Below, one piece after another: positions 45,926-56,445 of a stretch of DNA of 64,000 bases. How positions within the stretch are numbered: the first letter of the stretch is position 1; each line of letters starts with the position of its first letter. Source of the DNA: Areca catechu (taxonomy: Eukaryota > Streptophyta > Magnoliopsida > Arecales > Arecaceae); assembly GCA_021397845.1 (NCBI GenBank), contig CM038052.1, positions 130,763,854 through 130,827,853 on the forward strand, read 5' to 3'. Below the pieces are notes generated by a model that did not search any database, was not told the DNA's origin, and saw nothing but the letters and a program-made list of their open reading frames with translations. A program made the translations under genes and the position numbers.

Positions 45926-47460
45926 TTAAAAAGGATTGATGATTCCTAATTCTCTTCTAATCATATAGAATTGATCTTTTTGAAGTGGTTTGATCAAAAT
46001 GTTAGCCAATTGCATTTCAGTACACACAAATTCTAGCACAACATCAATATTTTCAACATGATCTCTAATAAAATGATGTCTAATTTCAATTTGTTTACTT
46101 CTAGAGAGCTGAACAAGATTTTTGGTTAAATTTATAGCACTTGTGTTATCACATCTTATGGGTGTCTTAACTAATTTGATTCCAAAATCTTCAAGTTATT
46201 GCTTAATCCACAAGATTTGAGCACAACAACTTCCATCTGCAATATATTCGCTTCAGCTATAGATAGTTCAACTGAAGTTTGTTTAATGCTAAACCATGAG
46301 ATTAAGTTAATTCCAAGAAATTGGCAAGTTCTACTGTGCTTTTTCTATTTAATTTATACCCAGCAAAATCAGCATTTGAATAACTAATGAATTCAATAGA
46401 TGAGTCTCTAGAATACCACAGTCCAATATAAATAGTAGCAGATAAATACCTAAGAATGCACTTAATAGCTAATAAATGAGATTCCTTAGGATCAGACTGA
46501 TATCTAGCACACATGCAAATGCTAAACATGATATTTAGTCTACTAGCAATTTAATATAGTAGTGACCTAATGATACCCTGCATAATTTCTGATCAACACT
46601 CTTACCACATTCATCTTTATCAAATTTACAAGAAGGGCTCATAGGTGTACCTATTTACTTGGTTGTCTCCATCTCAAACTTCTTTAAGATTTCTCTTGTA
46701 TACTTAGCTTGGTTGATTAAGATTCCTTCTTTGGTTTGCTTGATTTGGAGTCCAATGAAGAAATTTAATTCACCCATCATACTTATCTCAAACTCTCCCT
46801 ATATAAGCTTGGCAAACTTTTGACAAAGAGACTCATTAGTAGCACCAAATATGATATCATCAATATAGATTTGTACTACTAATAGATTATCATCTTTCTT
46901 TTTTAGAAATAAGGTAGTATCAACATGGCCTCTAGAGAAATCATTTTTAATCAAAAATTTGTTGAGTCTTTCATACCATGCTCGGGGTGCTTGTTTTAAA
47001 GTATAAAGTACTTTATGAAGTTTAAAAATATGTTCAAGATGTGCATGATTATCAAAACCAGATAGTTGTTTAACAAACACTTCTTCAACAATATAACCAT
47101 TTAAAAAATACTTTTAACATCTATTTGAAATAGTTTCAAATTCATAAAACATGTAAATGCTAAAAGTAATCTAATGGCTTCAAGTCTAGCTATAGGAGCA
47201 AAGGTTTCATCAAAATCAATACTTTCTTCTTGATTATAACTTTTAGCTACTAGCCTAGCCTTGTTTCTGATAACAACACCATTTTCATCTAGTTTATTCT
47301 TCTATATCCATTTTGTGCAAATAATTGAAATATTAGATGGTCTTTTTATTAGAGTCCAAACTTTATTTCTTTCAAATTGATTTAGTTCTTCTTGCATAGC
47401 AATAATCCAATTAGGATCTTTTCTACTTCTTTAATACATTTAGGTTCAATTTGAGAAACA
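45926..47460 (-). pseudogene. SIRE-2 reverse transcriptase and RNase H
   Basis: Ends MIRRELGIINPF with TAA at 45926-45928, as in SIRE-1. The RNase H frame 46529-46302 has CARYQSDPKESHLLAIKCIL and SYSNADFAGYKLNRKST. The RT frame 47080-46799 has YTLKQAPRAWYERLNKF and the catalytic VQIYIDDIIFGATNES (Ile for Val). Further N-terminal RT pieces (KGYNQEES-like sequence at about 47240, LNQFERNKVW-like at about 47380) are in shifted frames. Confidence 0.9.
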
Positions 47461-47469
47461 AAAGCTATG

Positions 47470-48780
47470 CAATCACATTCATTTCTAATTGATACTCTAG
47501 TTCTTATCTCTTTCGATGGATCACCTAGGATTAACTCCTTAGGGTGTCCATGAGCATACCTCTACTCTTTTGGTAGATCTTGATGCTTTGGTATGTATTT
47601 TGTAGCTTCTTCTCTATCCTTCTTGTTTTGATCTTCTTCATCTTTCTTTGAAGGAGGATCATCCAAAGTTAGCTTCTTTAATCCTTCAACACCTACACAT
47701 TCATCAGAAATATCCTCTTTTCTCATGGATTTGTTAGTAATTCTTCAAATACAACATGTACTGATTCTTCAACTAATAAAGTTATTTTATTAAATACTCT
47801 ATATGCCTTGCTGGATGTAGAGTATCCTAAGAAGATACCTTCACTAACTTCACATCAATTTTTTCTAGATTAACTTTGTCATTATTTAGGATAAAGCAAC
47901 AATGACCAAACACTTGAAAATACTTCAAAGTGGGTTTTTTTTCTTTCCAAATCTCATAAGGTGTTTTCTTTAAAATATGTCAGATTAAAACATGGTTTGA
48001 GATGTAATAAGCAGTATTGACTACTTCAGCCCAAAAATATCTCGGTAAATCATTTTTGGAAAGCATTGTGTGTGCCATTTCCTCTAAACTCCTATTCTTT
48101 CTTTCTACCACCCCATTTTGTTAAGATGTCCTAGGTGTAGAAAAATCATGATTAATTTTCTTTTCATTATAAATGTTTTCATAATCCTAGTTTTCAAATT
48201 CTATGCTATGATCACTTCGAATAGAAATAGCTAGAGTATATTTTTCATTTGAAAGTTTTCGATGAAACTTCATAAAAGCTGAAAATGATTCATCTTTATA
48301 TGATAAAACAAAACCCATATGAACCTAGAAAAATCATCTACTATAACTAATCCATATCTCTTGTCTCCTAGGCTAGTTGTCCTAGTTGGTCTAAAGAGAT
48401 CCATATAAAATAGCTCTAATGGTCTAGAAGTTAAAATAAAACTTTTTGGTTTGAAAGATGTTTTCGATTGTTTTCCAAATTGGCATGCTTCATGTATTTC
48501 ATCTTTTTCAAAACTAATTTTTGGCAAATCTCTTACTTAATTATTTTTGCATAATTTTGAAAGAAGATGCATGCTTGCATGACCTAACTTGCGATGCCAA
48601 AGCTAGCTAGTTTCATTAGATGTGGAATTCTTTGCAACTAGGCATTCACCATCATGTAAAAGTAAATTATCAAGATCGACAAGATAGATGTTGCCTTGCC
48701 TAATTTCAATAAATTTCTCTCCATTATCATTAGGACTAGCTACCATGCAAAGAGATGATTCGAAATAACTTTAAAACCTT
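47470..48780 (-). pseudogene. SIRE-2 integrase
   Basis: The frame 48527-48270 carries DEIHEACQFGKQSKTSF (the CC half of the zinc finger), LELFYMDLFRPTRTTSLG and KRYGLVIVDDFSRFIWVLF. The HH half (LWHRKLGHASMHLLSK-like) is at about 48560-48610. Downstream, the SDH and PQQNG-VERKN motifs are recognisable at about 48090-48215, then FGHCCFILN-like C-terminal sequence at about 47890. Several stops. Confidence 0.85.
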
Positions 48781-49060
48781 TATCGCAAAATTGAATAATG
48801 CTAAGCAAATTATCCTTCAATCCTTCAACTAATAAAATATTATCTATACAAGTAGAAGGATAGATGTAAACTTTACCAATACCAATGATTTTTATTTGTT
48901 ATTATCCCTAAAAGTTACACTCCCACCATTCAATGCTTCAAGAGAAGTGAATTGCTTTATATCTCCTGTCATGTATCTTGAGCAACCACTATTGAGATAC
49001 CATAATCTTTTCTTTTCCTTGGTTGCAAGACACACCTACAAAATAAATTAAGTTTTGATT
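48781..49060 (-). pseudogene. SIRE-2 protease
   Basis: RLWYLNSGCSRYMTGD at about 48970-49015: the catalytic D-S-G reads N-S-G, an Asp to Asn change that would abolish activity. SIRE-1 keeps D-S-G at 22345. The following LEALNGGSVTFRDNN matches the usual protease continuation. Confidence 0.82.
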
Positions 49061-49079
49061 TTAGATACCCAAGCCATCT

Positions 49080-50630
49080 TAGGTCCTTTAGGGTTAGCAT
49101 TGAGAGTGATTTTTTTCGGAACCCAAATCTTTCTAGAATTGTTTATCTTTCTAATATTACAATAATATGCTTTATGACCTAACTTTTTGCAAGAATGACA
49201 TATAATACCAGATGATGTAGGTATGAAGAAATTTTTAAAATATTTTTACTGTTTTTGAGGTCTGAAACTTAAATCGACTTTGTTAAAAATAGCTCTTTGA
49301 TTGTTTAACAAAAGATTTAACTTTTTAGAACTAAAAGTAAATTTTCAACAAAATGTTTTATCTTTTCAAGCTCATTTTTGAATTTTAGATTTTTAATCTT
49401 AAGGTCTTTATTTTTCTTTAAAAGCTCATTGTTTGAAATGTTAACTTTGGATCTTTTCAAAACTTCATTTTTCATAGATAAAGCATTTTTTTTGTTTTTT
49501 TAAATATCATTTTATTTTTTAAATCACTAACTTCATTCATAAGATTTGTGTTTTCATGAGAGAAAGAGTTTGCATGCTTTTTCAATTTCTTATTTTCAAT
49601 CATTGCCAGTTTGTAATCATGCATTAATTCATCAAAAGCATTTCTTGATTCATCAAAAGTATAATCAACTTCAAATTCAGAATGTCCCTGTTCATCTTGT
49701 TGTGCCATGAAGCAAAGATTGGCAACTTCAGTTTGTTCTTCTTCTGAGTTGGAGTCCTTACTGTCACTCCATGTTGCCATCATTGCCTTCTTTCTAAATC
49801 TTCTCTTGGACTTCTTTAGGAGAGAATAATCATATTTGTAATGTCCGGGCTTCTTGCACTCGAAGTATATTGGTATTTCCTATTCCTTTTCTTTTTCTTT
49901 CTCTTTTCCCTCCTTGCTTGGTTGAGCCTTCTTTTTGTAGGAAATTTTTTTTCTTCATAAATCTTTTAAATCTTCTTGCTATGAGTGCTTCTTCATCCTC
50001 ATTTTCTTCTTCTGATTCTTCATTTTCTTCTTCTAATTCTTCATTTGAAGACTCTTCTTGTATTGTGGATTTGAAAGCTATAGTCTTCTTTTTCTTATCC
50101 ATATCCATTGCTTTTTACTTCAAGTTCAGCTCATAAGTCATGAATGAACCTACTAGATGCTCCAATGAATGTTTCTCAACATCTTTGGCTTCTTGGATAG
50201 CAGTTACTTTAGGATCCCAAGATGTTGTTAGAGACCTGAGAATTTTATTCACAAGATCGACATTAGACATAGTTTTACTAAGACTTCTCATGCCATTAAT
50301 AATATTCATAAGTCTAGTATATATGTCAATAATGGATTCATTTGGTTCCATTCGAAATATTTCATAAGTATGTACAAGCATATTGACTTTAGTATTTTTT
50401 ACTTGATCGGTACCCTCATGAGTGACCTTAAGTGTGTCCCATATTTCTTTGGCTGAGGTGCATGTGAAAATCCTGTTGAATTCACTAGGATCCAATGCAT
50501 AGTAGAGGAGACTCATTGCCTTAGCATTGATCTCAGATTGTTTAATGTTATTTTCATCCCAATCCTCTTCAAGTTTTGGAATAGAAATACCATTAACAAT
50601 AACCGAAGGAATATAAGAACCTTTATCCAT
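49080..50630 (-). pseudogene. gag: SIRE-2 gag with two CCHC knuckles and coiled coil
   Basis: Starts MDKGSYIPSVIVNGISIPKL at 50630 and is open for 171 codons to 50115. It includes AKEIWDTLKVTHEGTDQVKN and NKILRSLTTSWDPKVTAIQE, conserved in SIRE gag. After a stop, 50108-49830 has KKKKTIAFKSTIQEESSNEE and a long Glu run. Knuckle 1 (about 49840-49880) reads YFECKKPGHYKYDY, both outer Cys lost. The frame 49783-49472 has MMATWSDSKDSNSEEEQTEV and the coiled coil. Knuckle 2, CHSCKKLGHKAYYC, at about 49165-49210 is intact. Confidence 0.9.
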
Positions 50631-50812
50631 TACTTTTCATAAATTATAATCTATAGAATGCATATAAATTCTAATTCATATTTTTCAATAAGTGTAATTT
50701 GTGCCATTAAAATAAGGAGGTCTATTTGAGACTTGTCCCTCAACTACACTAGTACCAAGTGGGGCTTCCATAGATATTTACTCAAGGTGGTTAGATCTAT
50801 ACACTGAGAACA
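50631..50812 (-). other. SIRE-2 leader between PBS and gag
   Basis: A leader of only about 180 bp, much shorter than in Copia-2 or Copia-3. It shows no trace of the leader block found in Copia-1 and Chromovirus-1. Confidence 0.75.
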
Positions 50813-50813
50813 A

Positions 50814-50826
50814 GGCTCTGATACTA
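50814..50826 (-). promoter_or_regulatory. Primer binding site of SIRE-2
   Basis: TAGTATCAGAGCC on the minus strand, one change from TGGTATCAGAGCC, two bases from the LTR. Confidence 0.88.
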
Positions 50827-50828
50827 CT

Positions 50829-52380
50829 TGTTGCCCAGTAAGCAACCCAAAAGGGGGTGAATTGGATTTTAAGAAGAAAATAATAGCAAATAAATTTCAA
50901 TTCAAAAATAATTAAAGTCCTTGTGTATTTCTAGTGTTTGTGAGTGCTCAAGAGTGTGTAGTGGATTTAAAAGGCAAATGCAAGGAAGTAAAGAAAAGTA
51001 AGAAAGAACAAACAACACAACATACAAAATTTTATAGTGGTTCAGTGTACACCAAAGCACCTATGTCCACTTCTTAAGGTCCACTTGGGATTTCCACTAT
51101 AATCTTTTTTTATTATAGACGATTAGTTTTTCGGGATTTCTAATCAAAATCCAACTTATTTTCACTGGCAACACAAGTCAAAATCACATTGGTTTTGCGA
51201 GATAACCGAAAATCTAGTTAGTTTTGTAACATAGGATCACAAACAACATTCTTGGTTTTGTGACTTAGGCTAACCAAAATCATCCATTGGTTTTAATACA
51301 ATGGCTCATCAACAAACCTCCATTTCTAGTTCCAATCCCTTTGAAACTAGAAACAAAAGAAAGGATTCAATAATATTGTTAAGAATATAAAAAGCTTTCA
51401 ATAAAAGCAAGTATCTTTTTGAAGCTCTTATAGAGTTACTGTAGATGCTTGTCTTCAAGTTGTTAAAATCTTAAATGTAGCTTGAATGATTGAACTTGAA
51501 TGCTATTGATTGATTTGAAAGCTTGAAGGCTTAACTTGACTTGAAAGTAGATGAACTCTTGATGTATATTCAAAGTAAACTTCTCTCTTTTTTTCTTCTT
51601 CATTTAAGATCACCTTAAATACTTTTTCAAATCCTAAATGGCAGTTTATGACCATTGGAGAGGTGAACTAGCCATTGAAGGCAAAAAGGACAAGTTTTGC
51701 ATTTAAAAAAACTAGCCATTACTGTTCATCAGAACTTCAAGTTTCGACACTTCAGGTCATGAGTTGATACTTGGCTTCCATGAGTCGACACTTAGTTCAA
51801 AAGATGTTCTTTGAAGCTTTTTGGAAATCTCAGGTGAGTCGACACTTTATTTGGTGAGTCGATACTTGAGTCGACACTTGGCTTCCATGAGTCGACACTC
51901 GAGGGAAGTCTTGAAATTCAGCATGTTCTGTATAAATTTTGTCTCAGGTTTTGAGTCGATCCATGAGTCAACACATGAGTCGACACTTCATCTACATGAG
52001 TCGACACTTCTAGCATGCCATCTGAAACTTCTTCTATGTATCGGCTTGAGTCGACACTTTACTTTTCATGAGTCAACACTTGCACTATGAGTCGACACTT
52101 TGAGTCGACACTTGCTAAAACTTTTTAAAATTCAATTGAAACTCTACTGAATCTTTTTTTAAACTTGACTCTTAAGTCCTTTTAACCCATCCTTATATAC
52201 TTAAGTCCATTAATCTTGAGTGTTTCAACCATAAAGAGGGCTTGTCAAACTATTTGACAAGTAATCCAAATTACTAACCTGATGAGTACCTTTTCTGATG
52301 AAACATACTTCAACAATTGGTTAGTATTCAAATATACTTAAATATTTTGTTAATCATCAAAATCAATACATGAGTTAACA
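50829..52380 (-). repeat. 5' LTR of SIRE-2
   Basis: TGTTAACTCATG...CTGGGCAACA on the minus strand, 1552 bp. It pairs with the SIRE-1 LTR (38710-40292). The outer edge abuts RT sequence of the second chromovirus, into which SIRE-2 probably inserted; the matching far end is lost, so no target duplication can be tested. Confidence 0.93.
51741..52113 (-). repeat. GTCGAC motif array in SIRE-2 LTR
   Basis: The 10-mer gagtcgacac (plus-strand reading) occurs exactly nine times. Variants gagtcaacac (twice), gagtcgatac, gagttgatac, gagtcgatcc and gtttcgacac bring the total to about 15 in 373 bp. Confidence 0.92.
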
Positions 52381-52390
52381 TATACTTAAC

Positions 52391-53048
52391 TGTTATCTTA
52401 TTTATGGCATGACTATCGACATATATTCTTCACGTGACATCTTTCTTAGGGGTTAAAGGATAGGTACTGCACATGGACTTAGACTCTCCCTAATAAATCC
52501 TTTTTTTAGGAGCTCTCCAACCTATTTTTGCAACTCTAAATGCTTAGTGGGATTCATCCTATAATGTGGGAGGTTTGGGACGGTGGCTCCTGGGACAAGA
52601 TCTATGGCATGCTGTACATCCCTCAAAGGTGGTAATTGATCGGGCAAATCTTCAGGAAACATATCTTGAAACTCATTTAATGTTTTCATAACTTCATGAG
52701 GGCACTCTCTCTCTGGGTTTGATTAGGAATTTCCTTAGCAATTAACATCCAAACTGTCAAACCCTTAGTAATCTCATGTTCTAACTCCTTAGCAGTGATT
52801 AGATTTACTCTTGATTTCTTCTCTTTCAATCTTCTAGATCCCCTCTTGATGTTATCCTTGGATGGGGTTGGGTTTATCATAATCTTCTTCCCATGGAAAT
52901 TAAAAGAACAGGAATTTGATCTGTTGTACAGGATAGCATCATGGCCATATAGCCAAGGTTTGCCTAAGATAATGCTACTCACCCCTATAGGAAGGACATC
53001 ACACCATACCTTTTCTTGATAAGATTGAGCTGGATCATGACTTGGCAT
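52391..53048 (-). pseudogene. Chromovirus-2 protease C-terminus and RT N-terminus
   Basis: The frame 53048-52686 has SYQEKVWCDVLPIGVSSIIL and GKPWLYGHDAI (protease ILGRPWL motif with Lys for Arg). The linker HEITKGLTVWMLIAKEI also occurs in Chromovirus-1. Further left, in other frames, are HYRMNPTKHLELQK-like and a VDSHAINKIT-like RT start (about 52400-52560). The rest of RT is gone at the SIRE-2 LTR boundary. Confidence 0.85.
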
Positions 53049-53080
53049 CTAAGTTTGATGGGGATGAAAGTTCAGTCTAT

Positions 53081-53330
53081 TCAGGAAACCTTATAGGGGT
53101 TGGGATGGGGAACTGGGGCCAAGCCTTGGGTTTTGGCAGCACTGGTTGATATGGCATTCACACAGTTCTCACTATCTATGATGATCTTGCATGCCTTATC
53201 CCCTAAATTTATAAATGTCTGTAGAATGTTGGTCCTACACCAATCCTCTTGTGTCTTAGTTTCGGTTAAGATACACCAAATAACTCTCAACAGGTTAGAT
53301 GGGTCAATGACTTCCTCATCTCCTTCATAT
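53081..53330 (-). pseudogene. Chromovirus-2 protease active-site part
   Basis: The frame 53290-53081 has RTNILQTFINLGDKACKIII followed by DSENCVNAISTSAAKTQGLA. As in Chromovirus-1 the catalytic loop is D-S-E, encoded here by gatagtgag in both elements. PNPYKVS ends the frame at a stop. Confidence 0.85.
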
Positions 53331-54424
53331 TAATCCACTAAGTTCACCTCAGCTTCATACACTTTCTCTTCAAACCCATCAGTGGGTTTAGGGTCTTCTT
53401 TCTCAAGCTCTCCTATGTGTAGGGATTGGGTTGGACATTGGCTGGCATAGTGCCTTAATTTATGACCTTTAAAATAAGCATTATTTGGATTGGGATTAAG
53501 ATTTCTCTAAACTTTAGGTGCCTTACCCATATCATCTTTATGGGTCAATGAGATGCTAGGGTTAGGCTGGCTTGGGTGTACTTGGCTTGATCCTAGTTTG
53601 TGATTAGGGACACTAATCCTAGTGGGTTCAGGTCGACAGAATATGGGTCCCCTCTGGAATTCCTCATAGTCTCTAGCTATTTGATAGGCCTAATCAAGAC
53701 CATGGACCTCTCTCAAAAATAATTCTCTCTAAATGTCCTCACGTAGTCCAGCCCTAAACCTAGACAGTGTTACCACTTCAGACTCATCTGTACTGCACCT
53801 TATGATAAACTCATCAAATTTGGCTATGTACTCAGATACAGTCCTATTTATCTATCTTAGCCTCTGTCATTGATCTAGGAGTCTCTGATGATAGGATACA
53901 GAAAGGTACATCTCTCTAAGTTTCAACTTCATGGCTCTCCAGGTGACTAAGGAAAGGTCTCCTCATTATCTAGTCATGTGTTCAACATTCCCATAGTATA
54001 GCCTAGCTTGGCAAACTAACCTGAGTTTGGTGAACTTACACTTCCTTTCTTCAGTCATCTCATACCACTCGAAGTATCGGTCCATATCTCCTTCCCAATC
54101 TATGTAAATCTTTGGATCAAGGCTGCCATCAAAAGTAGGTGCTTCTAACTTGATGTTTCTAATGGCTCTCTCATCCTGGTCCATGAAATCATGATTGGGT
54201 CTCCTCTGATTAGGCTCCCAGATTAGGTCATGGCATGAGGGTCTTCTATGGTTGGGAGGTGTGGGAAGAGGTGTCTTAAGTTCAGGTTCAGTATGGGTCT
54301 TAGGGGTTCTCTCTAGATTTCCAACACGCTCCTCTATTTGATTAAACATATTGTTCATTTGGGTGTTCAGTTAGGCAAGCTATTCAGTAATGGCCCTCAG
54401 TTGGGTTTCAAGGTTGGACTCCAT
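53331..54424 (-). pseudogene. gag: Chromovirus-2 gag
   Basis: A start ATG at 54424 gives MESNLETQLRAITE, interrupted by stops until 54358. The frame 54358-53966 (130 codons) has FNQIEERVGNLERTPKTHTE, IKLEAPTFDGSLDPKIYIDW and DRYFEWYEMTEERKCKFTKL. The knuckle near 53455-53500 reads YFKGHKLRHYASQC, losing the first two Cys. The Glu-rich linker to protease (about 53335-53420) is as in Chromovirus-1. Confidence 0.85.
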
Positions 54425-54815
54425 GATCAGATTGGGTTAGGGTTGAGACTAATGGTATTGGGCTCCTGATCTAGTGGCTTGCAACAAGCACACAAATCGT
54501 TCTAGGATTTTGATAGACCTAGCAGCTCAAGTAGATTGAGCCAGCCAACTTATAACTGATTCAATAATTACCCTTTTCACTGGCTAGGTTACAACCAATT
54601 CAACAATTATCCTTTTCACTGGCCAGGTAAGAGGTGGGGTTGTGGGAGGCTCTCCCTGCTCTCGCAGGGTCCTAATTAAAAACCACAAGTCTGCTTAGGG
54701 TGTTTGCCTCTGGACTCCTTTCCTAGACACCAGTTATAAGAAATAATCGAAGGATTAAGGGCACTAACTTTCTCACAATACCACGAACTGGACTTATGCG
54801 GGACAAACTCCAAAC
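54425..54815 (-). other. Chromovirus-2 leader, shortened
   Basis: About 390 bp without genes. A 40-50 bp stretch (ttcaataattacccttttcactggctagg) is duplicated in tandem at about 54549-54628. No good PBS is found next to the LTR edge and the shared leader block of Chromovirus-1 is absent, suggesting a deletion. Confidence 0.55.
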
Positions 54816-55739
54816 TGATACGGGATGACATGCGAGGATGAACATATGAGGTTTGTAGATTAAAGAGAGCAATTAATTTTAGATTTTAGGTGATTTTTGT
54901 TCCCGAAGAGGAGAGTAAGAGCAAACTAGAGGATTATGTAAAGACTAAAAGCAACACCCGCATATGAAAACCTAACAAAGTAATATAGAAAATGGATCCT
55001 AGGGTTAAGAAACCCTATTATGCACATGTTCAACTTCAATAAAATAGACCTAAGAGAAGGGTTTGGGTCAAATACCTAGCAACAATGTCTTCCTTATAGT
55101 AGAAGGGGTCTCTCAGCACTCTAGATCAGCACCTGAATGAAGAAGCAGCTTTCTCATGGATCCACCGGCTTTTTATCAGCTGGTTTTGAGGGCAAGGAAG
55201 ACTTCACCCAAAGATTGTTTCACCTGAGGGATCCTGCAAATGTCAAGGGTTAGGGATGTAGAAGATGAGAGAAATAAAGAATGGGAAGTTGGAAGAGAGG
55301 AGAAGGTAGGAGGATGGCACATGATGGCTAGCAGCCTGGATTGATGGGGGATGCCTAGCTTCTTAAAGGGCGGCCTGGGGCTTGAGGATGCCGGGGTTGC
55401 TTGGGGTTGGCAGCCTGGGCTTGAAGAGGGCACTAGTATGCTTGGAAGAGGGCAGCCTTGGGTTGGAAGAAAGACTCCTAGCGGCTATGGTTTATGGAGG
55501 AAGGGATGGGGCGGCCTTGATGGAGGAAGATAATGGGGTGGTCAAGGGAAGATGGGCTAGTGATGGGGCGGCTAGGGTTAGGTTGGGTTGCACCTCATGT
55601 GCCCTCCTTACGAAGTGATAAGTTTGGGCCTCACACCCTCTCCTTCATGGAGCATCAATTTAAAATTGCATGGAATGAAAAGAAGATAACTCTCATTCAT
55701 AATAATCATTCATCATTACAAGAGCGAGGAGGGGTAGGG

Positions 55740-55747
55740 TATTTATA
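55740..55747 (-). promoter_or_regulatory. TATA box of Chromovirus-2 LTR
   Basis: TATAAATA on the minus strand in ggggtagggtatttataaattcaccc, the same context as in the nested element at 56024-56031 and close to that of Chromovirus-1. Confidence 0.55.
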
Positions 55748-55838
55748 AATTCACCCAGGGCCCTTTCCCTATCAAAGTAGAATTACAAGTTTGAGTGGGA
55801 CAGGGAGTATAAAATTGGGGTGGGATTAGGAGACTGGA

Positions 55839-56429
55839 TGATGAGGGACAGGGAGCGGGAGATCACTGGTGAGCGTAGAAGTCACCAGGGGATTAGGGCT
55901 TGCACTCAAGAATAGGGAACATGGGCATCACACCCACTCCAATCTGGAGAATGCTTAGACAAAATAACTTTTAATTTGTATTCATGAGAAAAAAAGATAC
56001 TTCATATAAGAGGAGAGGGGTGGTATTTATAGATTCACCCCAGGGTATATAACTTGAGGGCTAAGAAACCCTGATTTGTGGGCCAAGAAACCCTCATGGA
56101 CCTGGTCAACAGTGGGCCTTTTTCTTGGACTGGAGCTCTCTCTTGCGGGCTTGGCGACATGAAAGGGCCCAGGTGCATGAAGGCCAGCTCTGGTTGGGGG
56201 GGCTTAGTGAATCTCTTGGTTGCGAAATCTTCTCATGTACCTGACCTGAATGAAAACTACATTGACTCAATTAGACCTGACTAGACTAAAAGACTGGACC
56301 TGACTAAGTGGACTCAACTAGACTCAGCTGTCTTACTTTATTACACGACTCAATTGGCTCACTTTAGTACAAGTGACTCAGGACTAATGGACTCAAATAA
56401 AATAAAATAAAATAGACTCTCGATCCCTA
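55839..56429 (-). repeat. 3' LTR of the small non-autonomous element
   Basis: 591 bp. On the minus strand it starts TGATAGGGATCGAGAGTC. It includes TATAAATA (56024-56031) and ggactca-rich short repeats at about 56262-56400. It pairs with 57704-58292. Confidence 0.94.
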
Positions 56430-56445
56430 TCATTCCCCTGTGGTG
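56430..56445 (-). promoter_or_regulatory. Polypurine tract of the small non-autonomous element
   Basis: On the minus strand ccaccacaggggaa abuts the LTR start TGATAGGG. The purine run is short. Confidence 0.55.

Larger units (their letters stand above)
44200..52380 (-). mobile_element. SIRE-2: SIRE/Maximus-like Copia, 3' end missing
   Basis: On the minus strand: 5' LTR, PBS, gag with coiled coil and two knuckles, protease, integrase, RT, RNase H, extra ORF. It is broken in the extra ORF by Copia-3. It lies in opposite orientation to SIRE-1 and is collinear with it. It supplies the gag N-terminus that SIRE-1 lacks. All coding parts carry stops or frameshifts. Confidence 0.92.

Noticed and set aside
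55351..55618. Overlapping plus-strand ORFs rich in Gly and Trp
   Set aside because: They lie in U3 of the chromovirus LTR, overlap in two frames and match no family.
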